A stretch of DNA of 64,000 nt from Robiginitalea sp. SC105 (GCF_014243345.1 NZ_JACLZF010000002.1:1426001-1490000); one strand, 5' to 3'. Shown: positions 27,178-36,465, numbered from the stretch's first letter. Program-made: numbers and translations. The notes: generated by a model from the letters alone, not told the origin.

Positions 27178-28413
27178 ATGGCAGAAATCCTCCCCTTTGC
27201 CGCCATACGGCCTGCCGTGGACAAGGCCCCTTTTGTGGTCTCCCGTTCCTGGGACGACTACCTGCCCAGGGACCGGAATGCGGAAATGCGGGCCAATCCG
27301 TTTTCCTTCCTGCATATCATCGATCCCGGGTTTAAATTCAACACGGCCCTGTCCGGCGTTAAGCGTCATAAATTGGTCAGGAATCGGTACCTGGAATTCC
27401 TGGAAGAGGGCATCCTGGTCAAAGAGGACCGGCCCAGCTTTTACATCTACCAGAGCTCCCGGCCGGGATTTACCTGCCGGGGTATTTTTTGCGCGACTTC
27501 CACCAACTCATACCGACAGGGGCTCATCCGTCCCCACGAGGACACCATACGCCGCCGGGAGGAGCTTTTCGCAGATTACCTGGAGCAGGTCCGATTCAAT
27601 GCGGAACCGGTCCTGCTGACGTATCCGGACCACCCCGGGGTTGCCGGAAGCATCTCCGCCGCCCTGGACAACCCGCCGGAGTATCATTTTACCACCCCGG
27701 ACCGGGTGGAGCACAAGCTCTGGATCGTGAGCGAAACAAAAACGGTGGCCGCGATCCGGGACGCCTTCCGGGAAATCCCGGCCCTTTATATCGCTGACGG
27801 CCATCATCGAAGTGCCTCTTCGGACCTCCTGGCCCGGCGGCTGCAGGAGGCCAACCCTTCACATAGCGGGAAGGAACCCTACAACTATTTTATGAGTTAC
27901 CTGATCCCGGAGTCCCAGGTGCGAATCCGGTCCTTTCACCGCCTGCTCAGGGAGCTCGGGGGTATGGACCCCGCGTCCATCCTGATGCAGCTCGATGCCC
28001 ATTTCAGGATAAAGCCCCTGGGGGCAAAACCTTTTGAGCCCGCAGAAAAGCACACCTTTTCCATGTATATGGACGGTGCGTATTACGAACTGAGGCTCCG
28101 GAAGGAATCCCAGGGCGGGGATTCCTTCCGGAATCGCCTGGATGTGCATATCCTGAATGACCGGGTACTGAAACCGGTTTTTGGGATCACGGATCCGAGG
28201 CGCGACCAGCGCCTGGCTTACCGGTACTGGGAAAACCCGGCCCATGAACTCAAGGCCGAGGTAGACAGCGGGCGTTTCGCTGCGGGCTTCGGGATGGTAC
28301 CCGCCACCATGGAGGAAATCCGCCAGGTGGCCGACAGTGGGGAAACAATGCCCCCCAAAAGCACGTTTCTGGAGCCGAAATTGCGCAGTGGGCTGACTAT
28401 TTATGATATTTGA
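27178..28413 (+). CDS. DUF1015 family protein (putative kinase/phosphatase-like, unknown function)
   Basis: 411 residues from ATG 27178, six bases after the dehydrogenase stop. DUF1015 blocks are visible: EILPFAAIRPAVDKAPFVVS, NPFSFLHIIDPG, the conserved YIADGHHRSAS, and the C-terminal YRYWENPAHELKAEV. The biochemical function of the family is not known to me; neighbouring use in other genomes with 3-phosphoglycerate dehydrogenase suggests a link to serine metabolism, but here the neighbour is a hydroxyacyl-CoA dehydrogenase. Its stop lies just upstream of, or overlaps, the start of the YggS gene. Confidence 0.9.
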   Translation: MAEILPFAAIRPAVDKAPFVVSRSWDDYLPRDRNAEMRANPFSFLHIIDPGFKFNTALSGVKRHKLVRNRYLEFLEEGILVKEDRPSFYIYQSSRPGFTCRGIFCATSTNSYRQGLIRPHEDTIRRREELFADYLEQVRFNAEPVLLTYPDHPGVAGSISAALDNPPEYHFTTPDRVEHKLWIVSETKTVAAIRDAFREIPALYIADGHHRSASSDLLARRLQEANPSHSGKEPYNYFMSYLIPESQVRIRSFHRLLRELGGMDPASILMQLDAHFRIKPLGAKPFEPAEKHTFSMYMDGAYYELRLRKESQGGDSFRNRLDVHILNDRVLKPVFGITDPRRDQRLAYRYWENPAHELKAEVDSGRFAAGFGMVPATMEEIRQVADSGETMPPKSTFLEPKLRSGLTIYDI

Positions 28414-28435
28414 ACCTGAAGAAGCAAATGGATCC

Positions 28436-29089
28436 ATGGAAATAGCGAAAAGATTAGAGGAAGTACGGAAATCCTTACCCGGGGGCGTAACCCTGGTTGC
28501 CGTATCCAAAACCAAGGGGGATGCGGCCATCATGGAAGCCTATGAGGCCGGGCAGCGCATCTTCGGCGAAAACAAGGTGCAGGAACTGACGGCCAAGTAC
28601 GAACGGCTGCCCCGGGACATCGAATGGCACATGATTGGCCACCTGCAGCGGAACAAGGTGAAATACCTGGTGCCTTTTGTAAGCCTGATCCAGGGCGTGG
28701 ACAGCCCGAGGCTCCTGCGGGAGATCGACAAGCGGGGACGGCAGGCCGACCGCAGGATCGACTGCCTGTTGCAGGTCCATATCGCCGAAGAAGACAGCAA
28801 ATTTGGATTCAGCCGGGAGGAACTCGAGGAACTGCTTTCCGGGGACCTCCCCGGGGAGCTCCCCCATGTGCGGATCCGGGGGCTGATGGGGATGGCGACC
28901 TTTACGGACGACCAGGAACAGGTCCGCCGGGAATTCCGGAACCTGAAAACCCTTTACGACCGGTGGCTCGAGGCAGACCCAGGGGCGGACATCCTTTCCA
29001 TGGGGATGAGCGGGGATTATGAGCTGGCCATTGAGGAAGGCAGCAACATGGTCCGGATTGGAAGCAGTATCTTTGGGGAAAGGAATTAA
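28436..29089 (+). CDS. YggS family pyridoxal phosphate homeostasis protein
   Basis: 217 residues from ATG 28436; ATG 28403 is also in frame and would overlap the preceding gene by 11 bases. Single TIM-barrel fold with the PLP-binding lysine K25 in LVAVSKTKG, FGENKVQE, and WHMIGHLQRNKVKYL. The family (YggS, human PLPBP) binds PLP without known catalysis and controls vitamin B6 and amino-acid balance. The ending SMGMSGDYELAIEEGSNMVRIG is the usual phosphate-binding C-terminus. Confidence 0.95.
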   Translation: MEIAKRLEEVRKSLPGGVTLVAVSKTKGDAAIMEAYEAGQRIFGENKVQELTAKYERLPRDIEWHMIGHLQRNKVKYLVPFVSLIQGVDSPRLLREIDKRGRQADRRIDCLLQVHIAEEDSKFGFSREELEELLSGDLPGELPHVRIRGLMGMATFTDDQEQVRREFRNLKTLYDRWLEADPGADILSMGMSGDYELAIEEGSNMVRIGSSIFGERN

Positions 29090-29111
29090 TGCAGGAAAAA
29101 GCAACGAGCCG

Positions 29112-30236
29112 ATGTACGCGGTACTGGATATAGAAACTACCGGCGGGAAATTTGACGAAGAGGGGATTACGGAAATCGCGATCCACCTGTTCGACGGGCA
29201 CGAGGTGGTGGATACCTTTATCAGCCTGGTGAATCCCGAGCGACCGATACAGCCCTACGTCCAGAAACTGACGGGCATCGATACCAATATGGTGCGGAGC
29301 GCCCCAAAATTCCACCAGGTGGCCAAGCGCATCGTTGAGATAACGGAAGGCAGTGTCCTGGTTGCCCATAATGCCCAGTTCGACTACCGGATTCTCCGGA
29401 CCGAATTCCGGAGGCTCGGGTACAATTACGAGCGGAAGACCCTCTGCACCGTGGACCTCTCCCAACGGCTCATCCCGGAGGCGGAATCCCACAGCCTCGG
29501 AAAATTGGTGCGGTCTCTGGGTATCCCGGTCAGCAACCGCCACCGGGCCAACGGGGATGCCCTGGCAACCCTGAAGCTGCTGCAGATCCTTCTGGACAGG
29601 GATTCGGGCAAAACGATTACCGCCGAAGTGATCCGGGCCGAAACCCTCGGGGAACTCTCGAACCGGCAACTCCGGATGGTGGAAACCGTACCGGATGAAA
29701 CCGGGGTCTACTATCTGTACGACAAGGAGGGGTCCCTGCTTTTCCTGGACTCCAGCAGGGATATGAAGCGAAGCCTGAACAGCCATTTTACAGGTGAAAG
29801 CGCCCATTCCCGCTCCCTGAGGAAGATGACCCGGGAAGTGCGTTTCGAAAAGACGGGAAGCGAGCTTTTTGCCCGCCTGAAGGCCCATACCGAGCTGCTG
29901 GAAAACAAACCGGCCTACCGCCCGAAGATCAAAGGTCGGAAAATGAAACCCGGGAATTCCCTCCGGGTTAACGGGGATTCGTTCGAACTGGAGGGTGCGG
30001 ACCTGCTGCTGATCGATGCGGGCCGGTCCGACGGGGAACGCGCTGCCATCCGGATTGGCGGGGAAGGTATCCGTGGCATGGGGTATTTTGGCCTGAACCA
30101 CCAAATTAATAATATCCCTATCTTGGAAACACTGTTGACTCCCATAGCCGATCCGAAAGGCGGCCTGGGTGTCGCCGCTGCTTACCTGAGGGAAAAAAAG
30201 GTCCTTCGGATCCTGGAACTCAATAAGTCCACTTGA
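29112..30236 (+). CDS. DEDDh 3'-5' exonuclease with a degenerate GIY-YIG-like domain
   Basis: 374 residues from ATG 29112; an earlier in-frame start at 29019 would overlap the YggS gene and is rejected. Residues 1-165 are a DnaQ-type exonuclease with Asp6, Glu8 (VLDIETTG), Asp91 (HNAQFDYRIL), His144 and Asp149 (HRANGDA), a complete DEDDh set. Residues about 193-275 resemble the UvrC/Cho GIY-YIG nuclease domain (GVYYLYDKEGSLLFLDSS, then KRSLNSHF), but the YVG half of the motif is FLD, so endonuclease activity is doubtful. This resembles bacterial proteins in which a proofreading-type exonuclease is fused to an UvrC-like domain, suggesting a role in DNA repair. Confidence 0.88.
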   Translation: MYAVLDIETTGGKFDEEGITEIAIHLFDGHEVVDTFISLVNPERPIQPYVQKLTGIDTNMVRSAPKFHQVAKRIVEITEGSVLVAHNAQFDYRILRTEFRRLGYNYERKTLCTVDLSQRLIPEAESHSLGKLVRSLGIPVSNRHRANGDALATLKLLQILLDRDSGKTITAEVIRAETLGELSNRQLRMVETVPDETGVYYLYDKEGSLLFLDSSRDMKRSLNSHFTGESAHSRSLRKMTREVRFEKTGSELFARLKAHTELLENKPAYRPKIKGRKMKPGNSLRVNGDSFELEGADLLLIDAGRSDGERAAIRIGGEGIRGMGYFGLNHQINNIPILETLLTPIADPKGGLGVAAAYLREKKVLRILELNKST

Positions 30237-31087
30237 AAAAGAACAACAGCCAAAGCACGTGGAAAAGCTGGCTCCATGAAATCATTTATGAAGCCGACAC
30301 ACCAGAAGGAAAATGGTTTGACCTGATCCTTTTTGCGGTGATTGTGCTCAGCGTGATCCTGGTCATGCTGGAAAGCGTCTCGGAATTCGATGCGAAGTAC
30401 CATGGGGAGTTACTGGTGCTGGAATGGGCGGTCACCATCTTCTTCACGGTTGAATATATCGCACGGATCATCTGTATCCGCAAACCGTCCCACTATATCT
30501 TCAGTTTCTACGGCATCATCGACTTTTTGTCGACCATCCCGCTGTACCTGTCCTATATTTTTGCCGGCTCACAGGTGTTCCTGGCCGTCCGCGCCCTCCG
30601 GTTGCTGAGGATTTTCAGGATCCTGAAGCTGGTGCAGTTTATCGGGGAGGCATCCCAGTTAAAAACGGCCCTCCGGGCCAGCCGGGCCAAGATTTTTGTC
30701 TTTGTCTATGCGGTGCTCATCCTGTCGGTGATCATGGGGACCATCATGTACCTTATCGAGGGGGATGAGGCGGGTTTTACCAGTATCCCGAGGAGCATTT
30801 ACTGGACCATTGTCACCCTGACCACGGTGGGATACGGCGATATTGCACCCCAGACCAACATCGGGCAGTTTATCGCCACGATCATCATGGTGCTGGGTTA
30901 CGGCATCATCGCGGTGCCAACCGGCATTGTAACCGTGGAATACGCGCGTCAGGAGAAGGACGGCAAGGACGGGAAAACCGAGGAAGGCCCCACCATCCAC
31001 CTGAATACCCAGTCCTGCGAGAATTGTTCCGTGGGGGGGCACCGGGACGGGGCACAATTCTGCTTTAACTGCGGTTCCCCCCTGTGA
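30233..31087 (+). CDS. Voltage-gated potassium-type ion channel with C-terminal zinc ribbon
   Basis: 284 residues from TTG 30233, which overlaps the preceding stop (TTGA). Six membrane helices S1-S6 are visible between about 28 and 236. S4 carries regularly spaced arginines (VRALRLLRIFRILKL, 119-133), and the pore has the selectivity filter TTVGYGD (197-203), so it conducts K+. After S6 and a Lys/Asp-rich linker the last 25 residues form a zinc-ribbon-like CxxC (262, 265) and CxxC (277, 280) module. I do not know the role of this tail; it could sense metal or mediate assembly. The stop overlaps the miaA start. Confidence 0.92.
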   Translation: MKKNNSQSTWKSWLHEIIYEADTPEGKWFDLILFAVIVLSVILVMLESVSEFDAKYHGELLVLEWAVTIFFTVEYIARIICIRKPSHYIFSFYGIIDFLSTIPLYLSYIFAGSQVFLAVRALRLLRIFRILKLVQFIGEASQLKTALRASRAKIFVFVYAVLILSVIMGTIMYLIEGDEAGFTSIPRSIYWTIVTLTTVGYGDIAPQTNIGQFIATIIMVLGYGIIAVPTGIVTVEYARQEKDGKDGKTEEGPTIHLNTQSCENCSVGGHRDGAQFCFNCGSPL

Positions 31088-32010
31088 TGGAAAAGCTGTT
31101 GGTTACCATAGGCGGGCCAACGGGGATTGGCAAGACTTCCTGGGCCATCCGCCTGGCCAGGCACTACCGGACGGAGATCCTCTCGGCCGACTCCCGGCAG
31201 TTTTATCGCGAAATGCGCATTGGCACGGCCCGGCCGACCCCTGAGGAGCTCGCACAGGCCCCCCACCACTTTGTAGGGCACCTTTCCATAGAAAACGACT
31301 ACACGGTAGGAGATTTCCGCCGGGATGCCCTGGAGCGGCTGGAAACGCTTTTTGGCAAATACGACCTGCTGATCCTGGCAGGCGGCAGCGGGTTGTACCT
31401 GGATGCGGTGACCCGGGGGCTGGATGAGTTTCCCGAAGTCGACCCCGGGATCCGGGAAGACCTGGAACGGCTGTTGGTAGAACAGGGGTTGGGGGCGCTA
31501 CAGGTTTTACTGCAGGAAAAGGATCCAGCGTATTTTGACCGGGTTGACCGGGAGAACCCGCGACGCCTGATACGGGCCCTGGAGGTCTGCCTGGGTTCCG
31601 GCAAGCCTTACAGTTCCTACCTCGGGAACCGGCAGTCGCCCGGGTTCTTCACTACCCTTCGCCTGGGGATCGATGCCCCGAGGGAGGTGGTATACGACCG
31701 GATCGAGAAGCGGGTGCTCGCGATGGTGCAGGCCGGCCTTGAGGAAGAAGCCCGCGCCCTCTACCCTTTTCGCGAATGCAATGCGCTCCAGACCGTGGGC
31801 TACCAGGAGTTTTTTTCCTATTTTGACGGCGACCTCGACCGGGATACTGCCATCCGGGAAATCGTCAAAAATACACGGCGGTATGCCAAGAGGCAGGGCA
31901 CCTGGTTTCGCAGGGATCCGGATATTCACTGGATACCCTATGATGCAGCCACGGAGGTAGCTACCCGGTATATCGATGAGCGAATGAAAAGCCTGGAAGA
32001 TGGGAATTAA
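31087..32010 (+). CDS. miaA: tRNA dimethylallyltransferase
   Basis: 307 residues from ATG 31087; a GTG at 31084 precedes it in frame. P-loop GGPTGIGKTSWA near the N-terminus, then ILSADSRQFYREMRIGTARP, the family substrate region, and LILAGGSGLYLDAVTRG. The enzyme adds a dimethylallyl group to A37 of tRNAs that read U-starting codons, improving decoding. The ATG overlaps the channel stop (TGATG), and the 3' end overlaps the gluconokinase gene by 11 bases, so all three are probably translated from one message. Confidence 0.97.
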   Translation: MEKLLVTIGGPTGIGKTSWAIRLARHYRTEILSADSRQFYREMRIGTARPTPEELAQAPHHFVGHLSIENDYTVGDFRRDALERLETLFGKYDLLILAGGSGLYLDAVTRGLDEFPEVDPGIREDLERLLVEQGLGALQVLLQEKDPAYFDRVDRENPRRLIRALEVCLGSGKPYSSYLGNRQSPGFFTTLRLGIDAPREVVYDRIEKRVLAMVQAGLEEEARALYPFRECNALQTVGYQEFFSYFDGDLDRDTAIREIVKNTRRYAKRQGTWFRRDPDIHWIPYDAATEVATRYIDERMKSLEDGN

Positions 32011-32509
32011 ACTACCGAAAATCCTGTTCGTGATGGGGGTTTCCGCCAGCGGGAAAAGCACCCTGGCAGAAGCACTTGCCGCTGATCTCGGCAGGCCCTA
32101 TTTCGATGCCGACGATTTTCATCCCCCGGCAAATATCGAAAAAATGAGTGCGGGACATCCCCTGGACGATTCGGACCGCAAAGGTTGGCTGGACTCCCTG
32201 AATGCGCTGGCACGCGCCGAGTGCAACAAAAATGGCGCAGTAATAACCTGCTCTGCACTGAAGGAAAAATACCGGCAAAGGCTGGTCAGGGGACTAGCCC
32301 CCAAGGAGGTGGAATGGGTTGTTCTCACAGGTAGTATCGAGGACATCGGGGAACGTATCCGCAAACGCACCGGCCACTATATGCCGCCTTCGCTGCTTCA
32401 AAGCCAGTTCGCTGACCTCGAAGTGCCGCAGTATGGCATTCATCTGCCTGCCTGCGGCCTGGAAATCCCCGAAATGGTCGCCCGGGTAAGGGCCCGGCTC
32501 AAAAACTGA
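32000..32509 (+). CDS. gntK: Gluconokinase
   Basis: 169 residues, normal for the GntK family. P-loop GVSASGKST (13-21) and the family motifs YFDADDFHPPANIEKMSAG and LDDSDRKGWLDSL; the SALKEKYRQRLR-type block (CSALKEKYRQRL) is also present. It phosphorylates D-gluconate to 6-phosphogluconate, feeding the pentose phosphate or Entner-Doudoroff route. It ends the long rightward run and is convergent with the response regulator gene, with 31 bases between. No gluconate transporter is adjacent. Confidence 0.94.
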   Translation: MGIKLPKILFVMGVSASGKSTLAEALAADLGRPYFDADDFHPPANIEKMSAGHPLDDSDRKGWLDSLNALARAECNKNGAVITCSALKEKYRQRLVRGLAPKEVEWVVLTGSIEDIGERIRKRTGHYMPPSLLQSQFADLEVPQYGIHLPACGLEIPEMVARVRARLKN

Positions 32510-32540
32510 ACCGGTTCCCCATGGTCCTGGATTCGCGCCC

Positions 32541-33263
32541 CTACTCGGACTTTTCGGAATCCGTTTTGACGACCAGGCGGAACCCTTCCCCGTGGATGTT
32601 GAGGATTTCCACGCTGTCATCCTTTTTGAGGTACTTGCGGAGCTTGGCAATATAAACGTCCATACTCCGGGAGGTAAAGTAGTTATCGTCCCGCCAGATC
32701 TTTGTCAGGGCGAGTTCCCGGGGCATCAGATCGTTTTCGTGCAGTGCCAGCAGGCGGAGCAGTTCATTTTCCTTGGGCGACAACTTGGTGGGCTCCTCAT
32801 CCTTGTACTTCAGGAAACGCAGTTTGGAGTTCAGGTGGAAATCCCCGAAATCAAATTCAAATTGCTTGCTGTCTGCCAGGCTGTTGGAAGCCTTGCGCTG
32901 TAAAATGGCCTTGAGTTTGACCAGCAGTACCTCGGAATCGAACGGTTTGTTCAGGTAATCGTCCGCACCCGCTTTATACCCTTTTAACACATCTTCCTTC
33001 ATGGTTTTGGCCGTCAGGAAAATGATGGGGATATGGTCGTTCTTCTCACGAATCTCCTTGGCCAGGGTGAACCCGTCCTTATAGGGCATCATCACATCCA
33101 GGATACACACATCGAAAGGTTCCTTCTTGAATTTCTCAAACCCTTCCATACCGTTCTTTGCGAGGGTTACGTCGAAATCATTCATCGACAGGTAATCCTT
33201 GAGCACGATCCCGAAGTTGGGGTCGTCCTCAACCAAAAGAATCTTCTTGTTTTCTGTTTCCAT
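32541..33263 (-). CDS. OmpR/PhoB-family response regulator
   Basis: 240 residues. Receiver (1-120) with acidic Glu12-Asp13-Asp14 (LVEDDP), phospho-acceptor Asp56 in VCILDVMMP and the conserved Lys in YLNKPFD; a winged-helix output domain (about 135-235: KLSPKENELLRLLALHENDL and SMDVYIAKLRKYLKK) binds DNA. It follows the kinase gene on the same strand by eight bases and is surely its partner. A pair of this form in Flavobacteriaceae is often close to envelope or cell-cycle genes; the target regulon cannot be seen here. Confidence 0.96.
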   Translation of the reverse strand: METENKKILLVEDDPNFGIVLKDYLSMNDFDVTLAKNGMEGFEKFKKEPFDVCILDVMMPYKDGFTLAKEIREKNDHIPIIFLTAKTMKEDVLKGYKAGADDYLNKPFDSEVLLVKLKAILQRKASNSLADSKQFEFDFGDFHLNSKLRFLKYKDEEPTKLSPKENELLRLLALHENDLMPRELALTKIWRDDNYFTSRSMDVYIAKLRKYLKKDDSVEILNIHGEGFRLVVKTDSEKSE

Positions 33264-33270
33264 ACTTCTC

Positions 33271-34851
33271 TTATATTAGAGGGAGTTTGATATAAAAAGT
33301 GCTTCCTTTTCCTTTCTCACTTTCCGCATAGACCTCTCCCTGGTGATCCTCTACTATTTTTTTGACGTAGGCCAGTCCCAGCCCATGTCCCTTTACATTG
33401 TGTATGTCCCCGGTGTGTTCCCGGTAGAATTTTTCAAAAATCCGCTTCAGGACGGCCTTGGACATCCCGGCCCCCTGGTCCTGGATCCGGATGATGATGG
33501 CATTGTTGGCCACTTCCGTATACACGTCTATTTTCGGCGCTTCCGGTGAATATTTCACCGCATTGTCCAGGATGTTGACGACGACATTCCCGAAGTGCAT
33601 TTCATTGGCCAGTATCTCGGAGCGTTCAGCTTCGAGGTGGGTTTTGATATACCCGCCCCTGTCGAGAACGATCAGCTCCACATGGGTGATGGCCTGCCGG
33701 ATCAGGTCGTGGACATCCACCCGTTCCTTGCTGATATCCAACTGGTTTTTCTCCAGTTTCGATATCCGCAGCACATTTTCCACCTGCGCGTGCATCCTCT
33801 TGTTTTCATCGCGGATCATCTGCAGGTACCGGCCTACCTTTTCATGGTCCTGCATGATCTTCGGGTTCTTGATCGCCTCGACAGCCAGGTTGATCGTGGC
33901 GATGGGCGTTTTGAACTCGTGCGTCATATTGTTGATGAAATCCGACTTGATCTCGGAAATCTGTTTCTGCCGGATAAGCTGGTAAATTGCACTTGCATAG
34001 GCCACCATGATGATGAGCGTAAACAGGAGCGAAAGGCCCGCCATGCTCAACACGGAATTGAGCAGGAACTTCTTTTTCCTGGGGAAGGACAACAGCAGGG
34101 CATAATCCGTATTCCCCTCGATATCCCTGAAAAGGGGCGCCTTGTAATAATTATCCTTGTCGTATTTGTATTTCCTCGAGCGAACCTTGGTGGGCAATCC
34201 GCGGCTGTAAACCCCGTATTCGTAATCGATGTCCAGGTTCCTGTCCTGGAGTTCGCGGTCCAGCAACAGTTCTATTTCCTGACGGCTCACCCGTTCGTGT
34301 ATGGGCACCTTTTCCGCATATTCCCGGTATATATCGTCGAATGCCACCTTGTCGAGTATGGGTATACCCCCAACCTTTTCCCACTTTTCAATGGGGTTGT
34401 ACCGATAAGCTTTTCCATCCAGGCCGTATTCCTCTTTAAAAACCGCGCGGGTACGCCTGCTGGTATAGCTTTTAATGGTGGTGGTATCGGTCATTGTACC
34501 ACTGTCAAAGAACGTGGAGGCAATGTCGTAATCCTCCTCCAGGATGCCATGAGAATAAAAGGTGATCTCGTTGGAATTGAGATCGCGGTCAATAAAGAAG
34601 ATATTGCTCCAGTGGGCGCTTTTTAATTCGCCAATGCTATCCTTCAGGGTCAGGAAGCGGTCCGAATAATCCTTAATCTCCCGCTGCTCGATCTGATCGG
34701 TCACCTGGGAGAGAACCTCGGTGACCACATTCGAGAACTGCTCCTCCTTATCCTCTACCGAACTTTTAATCCAGTATAGCTGAACTGCAATAATCCCTAT
34801 GAGCGAAAGACTCATCAGAATGACGAGCAGCACAAAAATTCTCCTATTCAT
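33271..34851 (-). CDS. Two-component sensor histidine kinase (HisKA type)
   Basis: 526 residues. A short cytoplasmic N-terminus and TM1 (FVLLVILMSLSLIGIIAVQL), a periplasmic sensor region of about 230 residues without a recognised domain, then TM2 (about 270-292, SMAGLSLLFTLIIMVAYASA). HisKA dimerisation domain with His311 (NNMTHEFKTPIATI), and a HATPase_c domain with the N box VVVNILDNAVKYS, G1 DQGAGM and G2 GHGLGLAYV. All catalytic motifs are intact. There is no HAMP or PAS domain visible. It is the upstream gene of the pair with the OmpR-type regulator. Confidence 0.95.
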   Translation of the reverse strand: MNRRIFVLLVILMSLSLIGIIAVQLYWIKSSVEDKEEQFSNVVTEVLSQVTDQIEQREIKDYSDRFLTLKDSIGELKSAHWSNIFFIDRDLNSNEITFYSHGILEEDYDIASTFFDSGTMTDTTTIKSYTSRRTRAVFKEEYGLDGKAYRYNPIEKWEKVGGIPILDKVAFDDIYREYAEKVPIHERVSRQEIELLLDRELQDRNLDIDYEYGVYSRGLPTKVRSRKYKYDKDNYYKAPLFRDIEGNTDYALLLSFPRKKKFLLNSVLSMAGLSLLFTLIIMVAYASAIYQLIRQKQISEIKSDFINNMTHEFKTPIATINLAVEAIKNPKIMQDHEKVGRYLQMIRDENKRMHAQVENVLRISKLEKNQLDISKERVDVHDLIRQAITHVELIVLDRGGYIKTHLEAERSEILANEMHFGNVVVNILDNAVKYSPEAPKIDVYTEVANNAIIIRIQDQGAGMSKAVLKRIFEKFYREHTGDIHNVKGHGLGLAYVKKIVEDHQGEVYAESEKGKGSTFYIKLPLI

Positions 34852-34912
34852 CGTCTAAGTAAAAGTAAAAATTTAACATTTAGAGGCGGGTCGGTTTAAC
34901 CAAACCTTAACA

Positions 34913-35515
34913 CTAAGCAGGGTCGGCGGGACCCGATAAATCCAGTAGTTCCCGGTGAATCCGGGTCACGGTTTTCCGGGTTTGGTCCAGGTCGACATTG
35001 GGGATCACATAGTCCGCGAGTGGTATTTTCTCCTGTTCCGGCCACTGGTGTTGCATCCGCTTGCGGATTTCGGCCGCGGTGGTTTCGTCCCTGGAGGCGA
35101 CGCGCCGAACCCGTTCTTTTTCGGGGGCCGTTACGAGGATCATCCGGTCCAGCTTGCGATACCCCCCATTCTCAAAAAGGATGGCGGCTTCCTGCAGGAC
35201 ATAGGGTGCACGCTGCACCTGGGACCAGGCGTTGAAATCGGATGCCACCGCCGGGTGTACCAGGGCATTCAACGCCTGCAGCAATTCAGGGTCAGAAAAG
35301 ACGCGCGAGGCGATATAGGTGCGGTTCAGGGAACCTCCCTGATAGGACCTCGGTCCGAGGAGTGCCGTTATTTCCGCACGCAGTGCCGGTTTCTCCTCCA
35401 TGAGCCGGCGCGCCGCGGTATCCGAATTATAGATGGGTACCCCAAGTTCGGCAAACATGCCGGCAACTGTGCTTTTACCGCTTCCGATGCCCCCGGTCAG
35501 GCCTATGCGCATCAT
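34913..35515 (-). CDS. coaE: Dephospho-CoA kinase
   Basis: 200 residues, normal length. P-loop GGIGSGKST (8-16), and YNSDTAARRLM of the CoaE substrate region. It phosphorylates the 3' hydroxyl of dephospho-CoA, the last step of CoA synthesis; coaBC, acting earlier in the same pathway, lies at 41-42 kb. The ATG at 35515 overlaps the stop of the YbbR gene (ATGA); a second ATG follows at 35512. Confidence 0.96.
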   Translation of the reverse strand: MMRIGLTGGIGSGKSTVAGMFAELGVPIYNSDTAARRLMEEKPALRAEITALLGPRSYQGGSLNRTYIASRVFSDPELLQALNALVHPAVASDFNAWSQVQRAPYVLQEAAILFENGGYRKLDRMILVTAPEKERVRRVASRDETTAAEIRKRMQHQWPEQEKIPLADYVIPNVDLDQTRKTVTRIHRELLDLSGPADPA

Positions 35516-36465
35516 TCGTTGCGGACGATGAATTCCACGGAAGTCTCCAGCAACAACACGCTTTGTATCCCCGGGGGTTGTTCTTCGATCCGCAGTTGCA
35601 GGCGGTTTGTTTCAGGGTCGGGGGTTTCAAAGTCGGCCACAATGCGGAAATCCGAAGGAGACAAATCCTTCAGTGCCTCTATCCGCCCCTTGCAGAGGAC
35701 CCCCACACTGGCCGGGAAAGTCCGTACTTCCTCGGTTCCCGGCAAATTGATCACTTCCACGGGCACATCCACCACCGATTCCGAGAACCGATAAACACGG
35801 GCCTTCACCGTTACCTGCTCCGTCGAAAAACGGGTGTTCGGCAACCGGTCTGCGGCGGGCAGGCGCAACACGCGGCTCACCGAGTCCTTTACCCCTGTCA
35901 ACAGAAGGGATTCTGTCTCCAGGGCCCGGATCGTGTCGATCTCCCCCGGGGGACCCAGCAGGTGGACACTGGGCGGGTCTGCCAGGATGGGCCCGTCGAT
36001 CGCGTAGTTGCTCGCGAGCTCAATCCGCAGGGCCGGCCGTACCGGGACCGTACGGGAGCGGAGTTTCTGGAAATCGAGGAAGATGGTGTCCTCCGCAACT
36101 TCCAGCAGGCTGATGTCATCCCCCAACTGGTTGGCCACCTGCCGCCGGTAGACATCGGGAACAATAAAATATCTCCGCCCCTTGTGTTGCGAAGCACCCA
36201 GGTCAATGGCCACTTTTTTGGGGCTTATCTGATAGCGCATCAACTGAAAGCCGCTGGCCCTGACCCGGACCCTTAAATCTGCAGGGGGCGGGCTCAACAA
36301 AACCAGGCTGTCCGGTACTTGCTGGTACTCCATCCGGAAGGCCAGGGTATGGTTGTAGGTCTGCGCCAGGCGGATAATCAGCCAGGCCAGGAAAGAGCAC
36401 AACAGGAACAGGAGGAAGATTTTCGCCCTGGGGGATGCAATGCCGGATTTTAATTTTTTGATCAA
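35512..36465 (-). CDS. YbbR-like domain protein
   Basis: 317 residues. One N-terminal membrane anchor (FLLFLLCSFLAWLIIRL, about 17-33), followed by an extracytoplasmic part of repeated strand-rich YbbR-like modules (SPPPADLRVRVRASGFQLM, about 90-residue period). In Firmicutes YbbR (CdaR) regulates the diadenylate cyclase CdaA; in Bacteroidota a similar neighbourhood has been noted, but no cyclase gene is next to it here. It overlaps coaE and is four bases downstream of the glycosyltransferase gene, so it is probably part of the same operon. Function here is inference only. Confidence 0.85.
   Translation of the reverse strand: MIKKLKSGIASPRAKIFLLFLLCSFLAWLIIRLAQTYNHTLAFRMEYQQVPDSLVLLSPPPADLRVRVRASGFQLMRYQISPKKVAIDLGASQHKGRRYFIVPDVYRRQVANQLGDDISLLEVAEDTIFLDFQKLRSRTVPVRPALRIELASNYAIDGPILADPPSVHLLGPPGEIDTIRALETESLLLTGVKDSVSRVLRLPAADRLPNTRFSTEQVTVKARVYRFSESVVDVPVEVINLPGTEEVRTFPASVGVLCKGRIEALKDLSPSDFRIVADFETPDPETNRLQLRIEEQPPGIQSVLLLETSVEFIVRNE

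Noticed and set aside
28902-30104. Long open frame (400 codons) on the minus strand opposite the exonuclease
   Set aside because: Shadow of a gene with a complete DEDDh motif; translation low in complexity of known domains.
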